The notes under the pieces are model-generated. The model worked only from the letters and a program-made list of their open reading frames with translations, ran no database searches and was not told the DNA's origin. Of a DNA stretch of 64,000 nt, positions 1 to 11,718 are shown one piece after another. The position numbers and the translations under genes were made by a program. The DNA is from Brassica napus (Eukaryota > Streptophyta > Magnoliopsida > Brassicales > Brassicaceae): contig NC_063448.1 in assembly GCF_020379485.1 (NCBI RefSeq), forward strand, positions 47,253,218 to 47,317,217. The letters are read 5' to 3'. How positions within the stretch are numbered: the stretch's first letter is position 1; each line of letters begins with the position of its first letter.

Positions 1-301
1 AAAATATTTTTTAAAAGTTATTGTAATTTTGCATTCAAGATATCGTTCTTCGAGTTATGAAGTTTATCTCGTAGGTAAGATGTTGCTATTGTGTTTTTCT
101 TTTCTCAAAATCGAGATATTTCAGAATTTCGATGTTGTAACGGATCAGACTTTTTCCACTAAAGTTCCCTATGAATAATGAAAAAGAAACACTCTAAACA
201 TAATCATATAACCTTTTTCATAGGTACACGAGAATCATACGTACCTGCGAGAATCGGCAAAAGAAAAAGACCGCTAGTTCGTCTCTTCATGCCCGTCTTA
301 A
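1..301. other. AT-rich intergenic sequence
   Basis: No coding potential, RNA gene or repeat end was recognised here. The last three bases (TAA, 299-301) are the left target duplication of the MITE that follows. Confidence 0.5.
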
Positions 302-566
302 GAGCACCAGCGTTAATGAACCCCCTATTACGGTTCATAATTTGAATTTTTTATTATTTTTTTTATTTTTATTTTAAAAATAAAAAAATAAAAAATAAAT
401 TGACTAATAGCGGGCCGTCACGTGACGTGGGATCCGCTAAACAGTGATGATTCGGGTTCATACGGAAGAAGCATGGCGAAACATGATGATTACTGTAGCA
501 TATTATAATTTTTTTTTTCTGGGGAAGCGTGTGAACTCCACCCCCGAACTTCCAATGCTCGTGCTC
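302..566. mobile_element. Tourist-like PIF/Harbinger MITE
   Basis: A 265-bp non-coding segment with imperfect inverted ends. The left end reads GAGCACCAGCGTT and the reverse complement of the right end reads GAGCACGAGCATT. It is bounded by a TAA direct repeat (299-301 and 567-569), the 3-bp target duplication typical of PIF/Harbinger elements. The interior has an A/T-rich stretch and no reading frame, so any movement would depend on a transposase supplied elsewhere. Confidence 0.7.
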
Positions 567-876
567 TAAATTTCACAAGACAAAAGGTAATTTAAAAAAA
601 AAATATTGTAATGTGGTTTCAACTAGTAAACTTTGTTGTGATCAGGTGTAGTGGTAACTGGTAAAGTAAAACAAAATAACACAAAATAAAACAAAATACC
701 ACGAACCATAAATATAACGTTCGATGTGATTCACGATAACTCCACCCATTACCAACCACATAATCATCATCATCAGTTCCATGTAATGGTAAAAAGCCTT
801 AGAAAGTAACGGCGGTTACATATGTTCCATATATTACAGACTTTATTTGATTTTCACTTATTACATTTACTTTATT

Positions 877-1833
877 TTATGCATACGATGAGATGACATC
901 ATCAATCATCCACACATCCACTGACTCGTCGAGCTGACTCGGCTGCTCCCCCGTGGTACCACCGTCAAGCTCAAGGAAAGACTCCAAGCTCGATATCTGC
1001 TGTTTAAGATCGTAATCAAGCTCAAACCCGTAACTCCGGTTCTGAAACTGGTCACCGTTCCCGAACCCAATGCACTCGACCGGGAAACTCGGCTGAGTTA
1101 ACTCGCTCTGAGAGAGTACACAGAGCTTCTTCGCCGGAGGCTGATCGTCTGACACTGGGGGTGATGTCAGCGGAGGAGGAATAAGATCAGGGAAGTTGAG
1201 CTTGGCTTTATCGCCGCGGATACGCTTAGCAGCTACGTCATAAGCCATGGCGGCTTCCTCCGCCGTGTTGAACGTCCCGAGCCAGACTCTGGTGCCTTTC
1301 CGTGGATCTCGTATCTCTGAAGCCCATTTTCCCCACGGACGCCTACGTATCCCTCTGTAAACGTTCTTCCTCTTCCTCCCCCGTTTCTCCGTCGTCGCTG
1401 GCTCCCTCTCCTTCTCCTTCACCACCGCCTCATCTTTCAACGCCACTTCTAAAGTTTAAAAGTGCAAGATTACATATACACAGCCAAGTTCCACAATAAA
1501 CTAAATAATTATTTTACAGAATCTTTTATCATCATTACTCATGCAACTTCTAGAAAATAATTCTTCCTTTTTAACTTACTAAAAATCTCTTTAACTATTC
1601 CAACTATTTAATTTTCTTAGATTTTCAAATTACTACATATTTTTTTTTTGCATGATTAATTTAATATTACCTTGTTGGTTGGTGGGTTGAAGCTTGGAGG
1701 TGGGATGGAAACTCCATAAATAGTCGCCGGCGGAAGCATCGAGCTCAGACCAGAGTTCCTCCGCCGTGAGTTTCCTACCCTTGGCCTTGGTGAGGATAGG
1801 AACAAAATCGGATATGATAGCACCGCCACACAT
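877..1833 (-). CDS. RAP2.3: Group VII ERF transcription factor, RAP2.3/ERF72 orthologue
   Basis: A nuclear AP2/ERF activator of ethylene and low-oxygen responses. Two exons on the minus strand: 1833-1671 (163 nt) and 1448-877 (572 nt). The 222-nt intron has GT at 1670 and AG at 1449. The join gives 735 nt, a 244-residue protein; Arabidopsis RAP2.3 is about 248. The N-terminus begins MCGGAII, the Cys2 N-degron of group VII ERFs: after methionine removal the cysteine is oxidised, arginylated and degraded by PRT6 when oxygen is present. A basic KRGRKRK stretch (about 76-82) precedes the AP2 domain (about 84-141), which contains [12 protein letters not shown] and WLGTF. The C-terminal half is acidic. 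The start at 1833 is fixed by the degron, which exon 2 alone lacks. No damage is visible. RAP2.3 is preferred over RAP2.2 and RAP2.12 because of the short length and the [14 protein letters not shown] segment. Confidence 0.93.
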
Positions 1834-1904
1834 TTTCTCTGTTTCTTTTATTTCACTCTTATGCTGGGTTTCAAGAGAGAGATGAGTTTGGTGGACGTGA
1901 AACG

Positions 1905-1913
1905 CATTTATAG
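1905..1913 (-). promoter_or_regulatory. Probable TATA box of RAP2.3
   Basis: On the minus strand the sequence reads CTATAAATG, about 72 nt upstream of the ATG at 1833. That distance would leave a leader of roughly 40 nt. A CACGT core lies between the box and the start codon. No transcript evidence is available. Confidence 0.5.
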
Positions 1914-2571
1914 GCGAAGATAAATGATGTATAGAGAGTACAGTATATGTTGATAAAATAAAAGATAGGAAAGCTTTTGCAGTATAAAATGAGAAAGCTT
2001 TTACACATGTTCCTTTTTTTTTTCTTACACATGTTCCTTGATACACGACGGTTACAACAAATTGAATCCAGATAACGACAAAACTAGATGATTCGTTTTG
2101 ATACCTGAAGAAAAACGTATGAAAATGTCATTAATTTATGATTAATCTGAATCTGGAGTGTTGCCTCCACGAGCGTCGGGTAATGAATGCTTCCTAGCCT
2201 AAATATATATTGAATCAGTACACCTCATCTTTTATACGTAAAATAAACGAGTCAAAGAACATGGAGTTAGAGCGATGTACTGAGAGCACCATTAGTGGTG
2301 AGCTATCTTAGAGCAGCTCCAGAATACCTAACAACAGGCTCCTAACAACAGGCTCCTAAAAAAAAGTGATTAAAAATAAATGAAAAAGGCCAAAAAACTT
2401 TAGAACCGCTGTCTTATTTGGGCTTTTTAGAGCCGCTAAGAAGCTCTTACGTGGCGGCTTGTGATTCGACCGCAAATCAAATGCTCTCTCTCTCCTTCGT
2501 CGCGACAAAGTCGAATGGCTTTTGGTTTGCATTCTCGACTTCTTCGTCTTCTCACTTGAATTTCTTCGTAT

Positions 2572-2880
2572 ATGTCGATTTTCGTCGACTATGTCGTCTC
2601 GGCGATCGTCGTCTGTCTCGTCGTCTCTCTCATCTCGAAGCTCGCCGTCTCTCTCGTCGTCTCTCTCGCCGTCTGTCTCGTCTCGATTCTCGTAATCTCT
2701 GCCGTCTGTATCGTCGTCTCTCTCGTGTTGAATCTTGCCGTCTCTCTCCTCGTCTCTCTCGCCGTCTCTCTCGTCGTCTCTCTCGCCGTCTCTCTCGCCG
2801 TCTGTCTCGTCTCGATTCTTGTCGTCTCTCTCGTGTCGATTCTCGTCGTCTCTCTCGAATCTGGTCTGAAATCTCGTCTC
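2572..2880. repeat. Pyrimidine-rich minisatellite (CGTCTCTCT family)
   Basis: Imperfect short tandem units built from CGTCTCTCTCGT and CGTCTCTCTCGC, with occasional CGTCTGTCTCG variants. They run through the 5' part of the Harbinger element. Two plus-strand frames stay open because the units are multiples of three and lack stops, giving Arg-Leu-Ser or Val-Ser-Leu periodic peptides. These look like by-products of the repeat. Confidence 0.75.
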
Positions 2881-3853
2881 GGTCTCCTTATCGGTAAGAA
2901 ATCATCCTTTTGATTTGGTCTGAAATCTCACACTCTCTGTTCGTGATCCGCTGTTATGATGAACCTTGAAGAGAAAGCAAGGATGGAGGAAGGATATAAC
3001 TCAGACAAGATGGAAGAAGAAGCAAGATAAGTTCGAACCTTGTCTTTTGAAAAAGAACTTTTATTAAAAGATGATAACAGTGGTGATATATTTGATAATA
3101 TTGAGGAAGGTGATATCTATTAGATTGGTAGTAGAGTTTTGTTTGACTGTTGAAAATATTGAATCCTTTGCATAGAAACATAGTCGGTTGGTTTGTTATA
3201 ACAAGTGTTGATGATGAATTTTAGGAAGAACTGTCTCTATTAGTCTGGAAGCAGAGTCGATTGTGTTTCACATTATCACACCAAGCTGTTCTTGTTTTTA
3301 TTTTCATATCATTTTGTGTTCGGTTATCTGTGTAAATAATTGATTGATCAAGGTTTATTACTTTGTTTATATAATTCTATTTTTGTTGGTTGTGTGAGGA
3401 GTGGTGATCATCAAGAAGCGGGAGCCGACAGTTGGAGAGTTTCCTTTCATTCATTACGGATTCAACATGGCCAGAAGATCCATATTTCACTTCAATCAGC
3501 AAGAGGTTAGCAGACTTGTCTTTAATACTTTGTTAGAGCTTCATTAGGTTTGGAAATTAAATGGTATTGGTTAGAGCTTGATTAGGTTTGAAAATTAAAT
3601 GGTATCTGTTAGTTGTGTGGATGTGATTTGCTTTTGTTGTCGTGTTTCTTTTAGTTGTAGTTTCTTTTAGTTGTAGGTATGAACATTGATTGCCATTAAC
3701 ACACAAAGAAAGTAACTTCAACAACTAAAATTTTTAAGTTTCCTTTAAAATCTGAACAATACTCCTAAACAACAACACGTAAAACAATCAAATACTTCTC
3801 CTTTTCGACTTCCTTACAACGTTCCTATTTCTTTTGAATCCATAAACAATTTT

Positions 3854-4471
3854 ATGGATTCATATACTCAACCTTCTAGCTTTATGGATCTCTTAAACCA
3901 TCAACAACCAAACACTCAACCTAGTGTAGATATCTCTGCGTTAAATGTCTCTTTGTTCGGTCCTTGGTCTGAAGAAGAAAACGTTGAAGCCCACACTGTG
4001 GAGGACCGTAAAGAGACAAGGAAGTGGACACCAACAGAGGATCAGGTGCTCATCAGTGCTTGGTTGAACACCTCCAAAAACCCTGTAGTTGGGAAATGGT
4101 GTGGCGCATCTACAACTAAAGATAAGGTGCAGTCAAAAAGGAGGAAGTTAGATGAACACTCTGCACAATCATCAACTTCTGTGGCTGGAGAGGATGATCA
4201 ATCCAAGCGCCCTATTGGAGTTAAAGCGGCAAAGGCGAAAGGAAAAAGGGCTGTGAGCAATGCAACGAAGTTGGATGAGGAAGAAAAGGAGTTGCAGAGC
4301 ATCTGGGGTATTAGACAGAAGAACTTTGCTTTGAAAGATACTCTTAACAAGCAAAAAGATACTCTTAACAAGCAAAAATTGCTTGACTCTCTAATTGCAA
4401 AGACTGAGCCATTAACTGAACTCGAACTTGCCTTAAAAAACAAACTTATTAAAGATATGTTGAGTCTTTAG
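3854..4471 (+). CDS. Harbinger ORF1-type Myb/SANT-like protein, internally deleted
   Basis: A 205-residue frame. The N-terminus (MDSYTQPSSFMDLLN, then RKWTPTEDQVLISAWLNTSK near residues 56-75) is typical of the DNA-binding partner protein of plant Harbinger transposons. The C-terminus (a Lys-rich block, then a charged helical tail with an ELALKNKLIKDML pattern) is also typical. The middle of the trihelix region is missing: the text passes from NPVVG straight to KWCGAS, where family members usually have roughly 80-100 more residues. The motif DTLNKQK is tandemly duplicated near residues 156-169. The family role is binding transposon ends and helping import the transposase. The deletion probably removes DNA binding. 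Its partner gene lies 660 bp downstream on the same strand. Confidence 0.6.
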   Translation: MDSYTQPSSFMDLLNHQQPNTQPSVDISALNVSLFGPWSEEENVEAHTVEDRKETRKWTPTEDQVLISAWLNTSKNPVVGKWCGASTTKDKVQSKRRKLDEHSAQSSTSVAGEDDQSKRPIGVKAAKAKGKRAVSNATKLDEEEKELQSIWGIRQKNFALKDTLNKQKDTLNKQKLLDSLIAKTEPLTELELALKNKLIKDMLSL

Positions 4472-4756
4472 TTGCGTCTGTATGATCTGGATTTAACAAG
4501 CAAAAATTGTTTGTGTCGAGTCGTTAGTTGTGCTTTAGTTGTCTCTGTGAGCTGTTTGTGTCGAGTTTGTAAGATAATTGCCTTATCTTAATGTAAAATA
4601 GCTGTTTAATGTTGTATATCTCTCTGTTTGTAAGATAAATGATGTTTCTTATCATGCTGGTTAATGTATAATATTGTCCATCTCTCCATTAGTTTTGTTT
4701 CTTATCATGCTATCTCTCTGTCAGTTTTGTTTCTTATCATGCTGTTTCTCATGTGA

Positions 4757-4960
4757 CAGTCCAAGCCAAGACGTAAAGAGAGAGACATGTGACACAAAGA
4801 AACAAAAATGCCAAGAAAGCCAAGACGTAAAGACAGAAACATGTGACACAAAGAAACAAAGATGCCAAGTCTTCTTTATAAACTTTGCCAAGCCGTGGAT
4901 CAGACAACGACAAGAGCATGTGACACAAAGAAACAAGTCACACAAAGAAACAAGTCTTCT
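4757..4960. repeat. Short direct repeats inside the Harbinger element
   Basis: The segment CATGTGACACAAAGAAACAA occurs three times, with linked CCAAGACGTAAAG blocks occurring twice and TCTTCTTTATAAACTTTGCCA occurring twice. The array lies between ORF1 and the transposase and includes TATAAA. It could be a duplicated promoter of the transposase gene, but that is inference. Confidence 0.6.
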
Positions 4961-5135
4961 TTATAAACTTTGCCAATTCTTTAAAAGTGTATAATAACAA
5001 GTCTTCTTCTCTCATACCATATCACAAGAAACTTTTCCAAATCTCTTCCGAAACACAAACCTCTCTTACAATATCACTACAAACAAGTCTTCTTCTCTCT
5101 TACCATATCAATACAACACTTACCTTTTCTTCTAA

Positions 5136-6475
5136 ATGGCTTCTTCTTCTAATAATTTTGAAGACATGATGGACGAGAGATTCGACGAAATTTTCGATCA
5201 ACGATTCAAAAATCTACTTATTCATAAAGAAGCTCAACAAGAAGTGTCAAGGTCAAAAAAAAAAAACGAGCCTACATTGAAAGACAACGAGAACAAAGAC
5301 ACATTCAGTTATGGAACAATTATTTTAGTGAAGATGCAACATATCCGTCTCACATGTTTCGTTGCCATTTTCGAATGAACAAGCCCTTGTTCATGTGTAT
5401 TGTTGATCGACTCTCCGCTGAAATCCCATACTTTCAACAAAGAAGAGATGCTACTGGAAGGTTCGGTCACTCTCCGTTACAAAAGGCAACGGCAGCTATC
5501 CGTATGATGGCGTATGGTTGCCCAGCTGATGCTGTCGACGAATACCTCTGACTTTGTGAGACCACCGCGCTTTTATGCTTGGAACATTTTGTTCAAAGAA
5601 TCATAAATATATTTGGAGACGAGTATCTAAGAAGACCCACGCCAGAAGATCTTCAACGACTAGTCGATATTGGAGAGATACGCGGATTTCCCGGGATGAT
5701 AGGAAGCATTGATTGTATGCATTGGGAGTGGAAGAATTATCCGACCGCATGGAAAGGTCAATATACACGTGGATCAGGAAAGCCAACCATTGTTTTAGAG
5801 GCTGTAGCTTCACAAGATCTATGGATATGGCACGCGTTTTTCGGACCACCAGGTACATTAAACGATATCAATATTCTTGATCGATCACCGGTTTTTAATG
5901 ATATATTACAAGGTCGAGCTCCAAAAGTTAACTACATAGTCAACGGAAACGAGTACCATTTGGCTTACTATCTCACAGATGATATTTATCCAAAATGGGC
6001 TACTTTTGTCCAATCTATTCCATTTCCGCAAGGTCCAAAAACATCCTTATTCGCTACACATCAAGAAGCTGCCGCATAGCTTCCTGCTTCGATCTTCCCC
6101 ATCAGCGTACGTAAAGATGTCGAGCGTGCTTTTGGGGTCTTGCAAGCTCGATTTTCCATAGTAAAAAATCCAGCTCTTTTGTGGGATAAAATAAAAATTG
6201 GCAAGATAATGAGAGCATGTATCATTCTACATAATATGATCGTAGAAGACGAACGAGATGGGTACACTCAGTTTGATGTATCAGTTTTCGCACAACCGGA
6301 ATCAAACTGAAGTTCCCAAGTGGATTTCACGTATTCGACAGATATGCCTTCAAATCTCGGCAATATGATGAGCATTCGGAATCGAGTTCGTGATAGAACA
6401 ATACATCACCAGTTGAAAGCTGATTTGGTTGAGCATATTTGGCAAAAATTTGGAACAAATCAAGATTTTAACTAA
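5136..6475 (+). pseudogene. PIF/Harbinger DDE transposase (HARBI1-like), disabled
   Basis: The start (MASSSNNFEDMMDERFDEIF) and the body (FRMNKPLF, GHSPLQKATAAIRMMAYG) are characteristic of plant Harbinger nucleases. The three acidic positions of the DDE triad are visible: Asp in IGSIDCMHWEW, Asp in GTLNDINILDRSP, and Glu in RKDVERAFGVLQARF. Lesions: a reading-frame change near 5300; TGA at 5549-5551 where an Arg codon is usual; a roughly 36-bp extra segment containing TAG at 6077-6079; and TGA at 6308-6310. The terminal stop is TAA at 6473-6475. Apart from the shift near 5300, all blocks stay in one frame, so the decay is moderate. It could not make an active enzyme. Confidence 0.85.
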
Positions 6476-7202
6476 TCGGCTTTTTTCGTTTACGATTTGT
6501 ATTTGTATTTTTCATATGTTTTATGTAATTTTTATTAAAAATTTTATGTATGCTTTTATTTTAAATCATTCTAATTAAAAAAAAAAAATTTTTAAAAAAA
6601 ATTAAGAACTCCTATGGGGTTCTCCCATTGGAAGAAGCAAAAATTAATTCTAATAACCAAGGTTCTTAACTTATCAAATCACCTTAAAACCAACTAATTT
6701 AATCATTAGAGCCCATTAGAGGTTCTAATGGATGGAGTTGGTCTTACATTCTCTTACCATTACCAATGAAGAAAATAATTGAAAAGAAAGAGAGGGAGAA
6801 GAGAATACTTTCATGAAAAAACTTTTTTATAAATTGGAGAATCAATTCTACATGTGACATTTATTTAGTGTGTCTAACACTTATAAAAAGCTAAAAAAAA
6901 TAACTTTGTTTTGTCTTTTGTGAGAAACTTAACGAGTTTCTACCATTAATGTTGCTCTTGAGGGTTTGTATAATTTATCAGTTGAGCTACAAAGAAATTT
7001 TATTTAGTTGAAATACTTTTGTGTCAAGTTAATTTTCTTTTTTTGGAAATAGTATATGTAGCTGGTTTATGGGATTTTGTTAATCTAAATACTATTGAAA
7101 TTCGATTATAATAAACTTCTGTAGTTGTACACAAACTTAAAAAAAATAGTTGTATTCAAACTAAGCTAAAAAGATAGTTGTGAAAATCAAAAAGGAATCT
7201 CA

Positions 7203-7322
7203 GATAAGATTGATGACTGAATGATCTTATTAGAATAGAGGGTTACACAATATATAGTAGTTACACGTAGGGTTTTGTACATCAAGATATTTACATATTG
7301 ATATTTCTATATATACTCTACA
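7203..7322 (-). repeat. 3' LTR of copia element I
   Basis: Nearly identical to 11719-11838. Read on the minus strand it begins TGTAGAGTATATA. The last five bases of pol, including its stop codon, lie inside it. Confidence 0.9.
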
Positions 7323-10300
7323 CGCCCCCGCAAGATGGAGGAGCTTTAGAAACTCCAATCTTGGACATCAGTTCATGGAAACGACCTCGAGGCAAAGCCT
7401 TAGTTAGAGCATCGGCTAGCTGGTCGTGTGTAAAGACATGTGAAACCCGAAGTGCACCTGGCTGAACATTATCTCGTATGAAATGATAATACAATGCCAC
7501 ATGCTTCATACGTGTGTGGAACACCGGATTGGCGCATAAGTAGGTGGCTCCAACATTATCACAATAAATCACCGGAGTGTGCGGGAGTTTGATACGTAAC
7601 TCAGAGAGAAGAGAGCATACCCATCGAATTTCGCAGGCTGTGTTAGCAACAACACGATACTCAGCCTCCATCGAAGAGCGAGTGACACCATTTTTTTTCT
7701 TGGCAGACCAGGAGATAGGTGTAGAGCGAAGATATAAAATGTATGCGTTCGTTGAGAGGTAATCATGTGGATCACCAGCCCAATCCGCGTCAGAAAACGC
7801 ATGAAGAGTGAGAGCTGAATCACGGCAGAGGAAGATACCATGAGAGACGGTGCCAGCTAAGTAGCAGAGAACACGTTTGGTAGCAGTCCAGTGCTCAACA
7901 GTGGGTCGGTGCATGAACTGAGAGAGCTTGTTGACTGCATATACGATATCTGGTCTTGTAAAAGCTAAGTATTGAAGACTTCCAACTACCATGCGGTACT
8001 CTATTGCATTCGCAAGTGGGTGACCAGACACAAGTGTGAGCTTCGGATGCGGTGGTAACGGTGTTGTAACTGGCGTGGCATTCATCATCTTCGTTTTCTC
8101 AAGAAGGTTCAATATATATTTGCGTTGCATCAAGTGTAGTCATGTCTTTGTGCGATGTGCTTCAATACCCAGAAAGTATGAGATGTTATCGAGATCTTTG
8201 ATAGAGAAGCGAGCTGCAAGAGACGCAATGATCTTGTTGACAAGCGAGATGCTGCTGCCAGTGATGACTATGTCGTCGACATAAACCAAAATATACACCA
8301 AGTCTCTCCCAGATTCATAGACAAACAGAGATGTATCAGAGGTGGAGTTGACAAACCTTGCAGCAAGGAGAGCGCGTTTGATTTCCTCATACCAGAGACA
8401 TTGAGCCTGTTTGAGACCATAGAGAGCTTTGCGGAGGCGGCATACATGATGTGGCATGTCCTTGTCTATAAACCCCGGTGGCTGTGACACATATACTTCA
8501 TCATGCAAGGTACCTTGGAGGAAGGCATTATTAACATCCAGCTGTATGGTAGCCAGTCCAAACGTACAGCTTGTTCTGGAACCAGCCGAACTGTCGTAGA
8601 CTTGATCACTGGGCTGAATGTTTCCGCGTAATCCAGACCATATTGTTGAGTGTCCCCACGAGCTACAAGTCTTGATTTGTGCATGTCAATGGTACCGCTA
8701 GGAAGATACTTAATAGTATGAATCCAAGTTGTTGGAATAACATTATGATGAGGTTTTGGAGGAACCAAATCATATGTATGATTTCGCTGAACAGCATTAA
8801 ACTCATTTAAACTCATCGGACATGGAATTTCTCCATTTTTCATCTCGTAATGCCTGGTTCAGGGTAGTGGGTATAAAAGGTTTGGTTTGTATGGTAAGAG
8901 AGAATTTGGTTTTGGGTTTGACAATCTGGTTCTTTGAGCGGGTTCGCATTTTGTGTATATTTTCAGGTGGGTTGGGTTGAGGTTGCGGTTGAATTTGTGG
9001 GTCAGGTTGAGGTGGAGGAGAAGTGATTGTTGTTTCTGGTTGGGTAATAGTTGTGGTGGGTTGAGATGAGAGTTGGGGGTTAGTATCTGACGTACCTGGA
9101 GGAACTCTTTCTGAACTCATCTGGTCTCCACGAGCCATAGAAGGACTCGAGATAGACGAGTTCACAGGGTCCATCGTATTTGGAGAGGCCGATGGAGGAA
9201 TTGGCAGCTGCACAGTCGAGTGAAGAGTCGAGCTTGGGAGCGCGGCCGAACGAGCTGGAACGAGTGACCGAGCACGAAAAATGGTAGCAGAAGGCGTAGG
9301 AGTGGATGTCTGATCTGAAAGTAAGGAAGAGGCTTTTCTGGTTGAGAAGGAGCAGTGCGATAAGGGAAAGAATTCTCCACAAACTGAACATGACGTGAGG
9401 TGAAGAGAGTACCAATGGCTCTATCCAAACACAAATATGCACTTTGTGTTAAGGAGTAACCAACGAAGACACAAGGCCTAGAGCGATCATCAAGTTTATT
9501 CTTCGTATACGGCCTTAGCCACGGGAAACACAGTGAACCAAAAACCCTGAGCTTCAAGACGTTTGGTGATTGTCCAAACAACTGTTGATACGGTGAAGCA
9601 TTGTTAAGAACTGGTGTCGGCATGCGGTTTATAAGATACACTACTGTCGCAAAGGCATACGGCAAAACGTCTTTGGAACTGCCGACTTTCCAAGTAATGT
9701 GAGACCAGTTTCGACAATATGTCAATGCTTTCTTTCGGAGATTCCATTGTGTTCTGGAGTAAGTGGAGGAGATGTGAGATGAGAAATGTCATGGGCAGTA
9801 AGAAACGGTCGCAAGCCAATGAATTCCCCACCGTTGTCGGAGTATAATGTGATGATATTTGTTTGGAAACGTTTTTCAACCAAGCTTTTGAAAGCAATAA
9901 ACGTTTCTCGGACAGCTGACTTGTTCTTCAGTGGGTATAACCATGTGTATCGAGTAAAATGATCCACAAAAATCACATAGTATTTGTAGTGATCATGAGA
10001 TAAGAGAGGGGACGTCCAGACATCATAATAAAGGATTTCGAGAGGTTTTTTAGAGTGAAGAGTATTGGTTTGAAAAGGCAATTTGTGTGTTTTATTCATA
10101 AGGCAATCAGAACAAGAAGACACATATTGAAAAGAATCTGAAAACAGAAGAGAATAACTGGAAACAATAGTTCATAAAATAAAGCTTGAGGGGTGGCCAA
10201 GTCTTGAGTGCCAAGATGAGAGAGTCGTTTTTGGTGATGGTGAAGTGAAAAAGGTGGAAGTGTTTGAGGCTGTGGGAAGTGGCCACTCGTAGAGCTCGTT

Positions 10301-11640
10301 CTTAGTTTTACCTTGGAGTAACTGCACCCCCGTGCTGAGATCCTTCACCTGAAAGTGAGCCGGAAAGAATTCAACAAATACACGATTAGTATTGCATAAT
10401 CGATAAACATATACAAGATTTTTCTTTAAGTTGGGACAAATAAAACATCACGAAGGTGTAAAGGATTGGTTTTAGTGGGAAGAAAAGTTGAACCAGTATG
10501 CGAGATAGAGAGTCCAGAACCGTCAGCGATGGTGACCTCCTCACCTCCATTGTATGGTTGGTGTAAGGAGAGATTTCTGAGGTTCGTCGTGAGATGATGT
10601 GTGGCACCGTTGTCCATGATCCAGTTGTGAGGATTGTAGTACGGCGCAGCAGCTAGATTGGCTTTGGGTTGCCACAGAGTCGAGTTATTCGCAGAGCCAG
10701 AGGAGCCATATGTCTGCAGTTGATTACAGTGATGTGCGCTATGCCAATAGACGCCACACAATTGACAACGTCCCTGATAACCACGGCCTTGTCTATGTTC
10801 TGGGCGCGGAGAGTAACCTTGCTGAGGTTGAGAGAAGCTCTGTAGTTGCTGCCATGTTTGAGAATTGCGGTGAGGACCTCTGTTGTTGTTGCCTCCATTG
10901 CGATTATTGGGGCGATAATTGTTGTTGCGGTTCTGGTTGTTGACAACGACATTAGCAGAGATTGGGGCTGGAGAGGTGACTGTAACTTGAGTTTGTAGCT
11001 TGACTTCATGGTTCAAGAGACGCTCATGGACCTTTGTGATTGTAGGAGGAGTGTCGCGGCTTTCGATCTGGTCCACAACTGATTTGTACTCCTCCGGAAG
11101 ACCTTCAATCACATATTCAATCTGGTCTTCGTGATCGAGTGGCTTTCCAAGGAGCACAATTTTTTCAAATCGCGTGATCAAACCTTGAACATACTCATCG
11201 ATAGTTTTGGACTCCTTTTTCCAATACTTGAGTTGTTGTTTGAGTTGCTTGAAGTTAGCTCTGCTGAGCTTAGCATACGTAGACTGCAAGGTTGACCAGA
11301 TCTCGGATGCCATGGTCGCTGCAGAGAGAAGCGGCTGCTGAGGAGTCGAGATAGCGCCAATTAAGGCGGAGTAGATGAGGCGATCATGTCTCTTCCAGGG
11401 TTGGTAAGCCAGATTCGTCGTGATCTGGCCATCAGTAGTAATCGTAGGTGGAGGGATGGTCATGGATCCATCGAGATGACCGGAGAGATCATACCCATCA
11501 AAGAGAGCATTGACTTTACGACTCCACATGAAAAAGTTTGTGGAAGTCAATTTCGTAACATTCGTTATGTTAACGTTGAGAATAGATTGATTCTCAGAGA
11601 TATTGATGGTTTCACCGTGAGTTGCAAGTGATGTAGACAT
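7318..11640 (-). pseudogene. copia gag-pol polyprotein, frameshifted
   Basis: Read from the right. Gag starts at 11640 with MSTSLATHGETINIS. A CX2CX4HX4C zinc knuckle (CQLCGVYWHSAHHC) is followed by the protease region WIMDNGATHH at about 10.6 kb. The Asp-Asn-Gly there replaces the usual Asp-Ser/Thr-Gly. The frame is open to 10426 and then breaks. The integrase core lies at 9162-10123 (YSDNGGEF, LTPEHNGISERKH). Reverse transcriptase lies at 8140-8843 (TWIHTIKYLPSG, VYVDDIVITG). RNase H lies at 7318-8133 (DADWAGD, CDNVGATYL). At least four frame changes separate these blocks. Reverse transcription and integration functions are recognisable but the polyprotein is dead. Confidence 0.9.
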
Positions 11641-11705
11641 GAGGTTTGAAGAAGACGATGAAAAATTAAAGAATTGAGAGGCGGCTTAAGTTTTTAGGTA
11701 TCTTT

Positions 11706-11718
11706 GGCTCTGATACCA
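11706..11718 (-). other. tRNA-iMet primer-binding site of copia element I
   Basis: The minus strand reads TGGTATCAGAGCC directly after the 5' LTR. This is the standard initiator-methionine tRNA complement used by plant copia elements. Confidence 0.9.

Larger units (their letters stand above)
2311..6743 (+). mobile_element. PIF/Harbinger DNA transposon, 4.4 kb, inactive
   Basis: The ends are imperfect inverted repeats: GAGCAGCTCCAGAAT at the left, and GACCAACTCCATCCAT as the reverse complement of the right end. TTA flanks both sides (2308-2310 and 6744-6746), matching the TWA target duplication of PIF/Harbinger elements. Inside are the two expected genes: an ORF1-type Myb/SANT-like protein (3854-4471) and a DDE transposase related to HARBI1 (5136-6475). 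The transposase is broken, so this copy cannot supply its own enzyme. The 1.5-kb stretch before ORF1 holds a minisatellite and unrecognised sequence; the stretch 6476-6743 is A/T-rich. Confidence 0.85.
2283..6958. mobile_element. Outer MITE split by the Harbinger insertion
   Basis: The sequence AGAGCACCATTAGTGG at 2283 pairs imperfectly with the reverse complement of the sequence ending at 6958 (AGAGCAACATTAATGG). With the inserted element and one TTA removed, about 240 bp would remain, a normal MITE size. No matching target duplication was found, so this outer element is tentative. The right arm (6747-6958) is A/T-rich and non-coding. Confidence 0.35.

Noticed and set aside
2418..2913. Open frames giving RLSRRLSR- and VSLVVSL-type periodic peptides
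   Set aside because: They arise from a pyrimidine minisatellite with a period divisible by three. Two frames stay open at once and there is no family resemblance.
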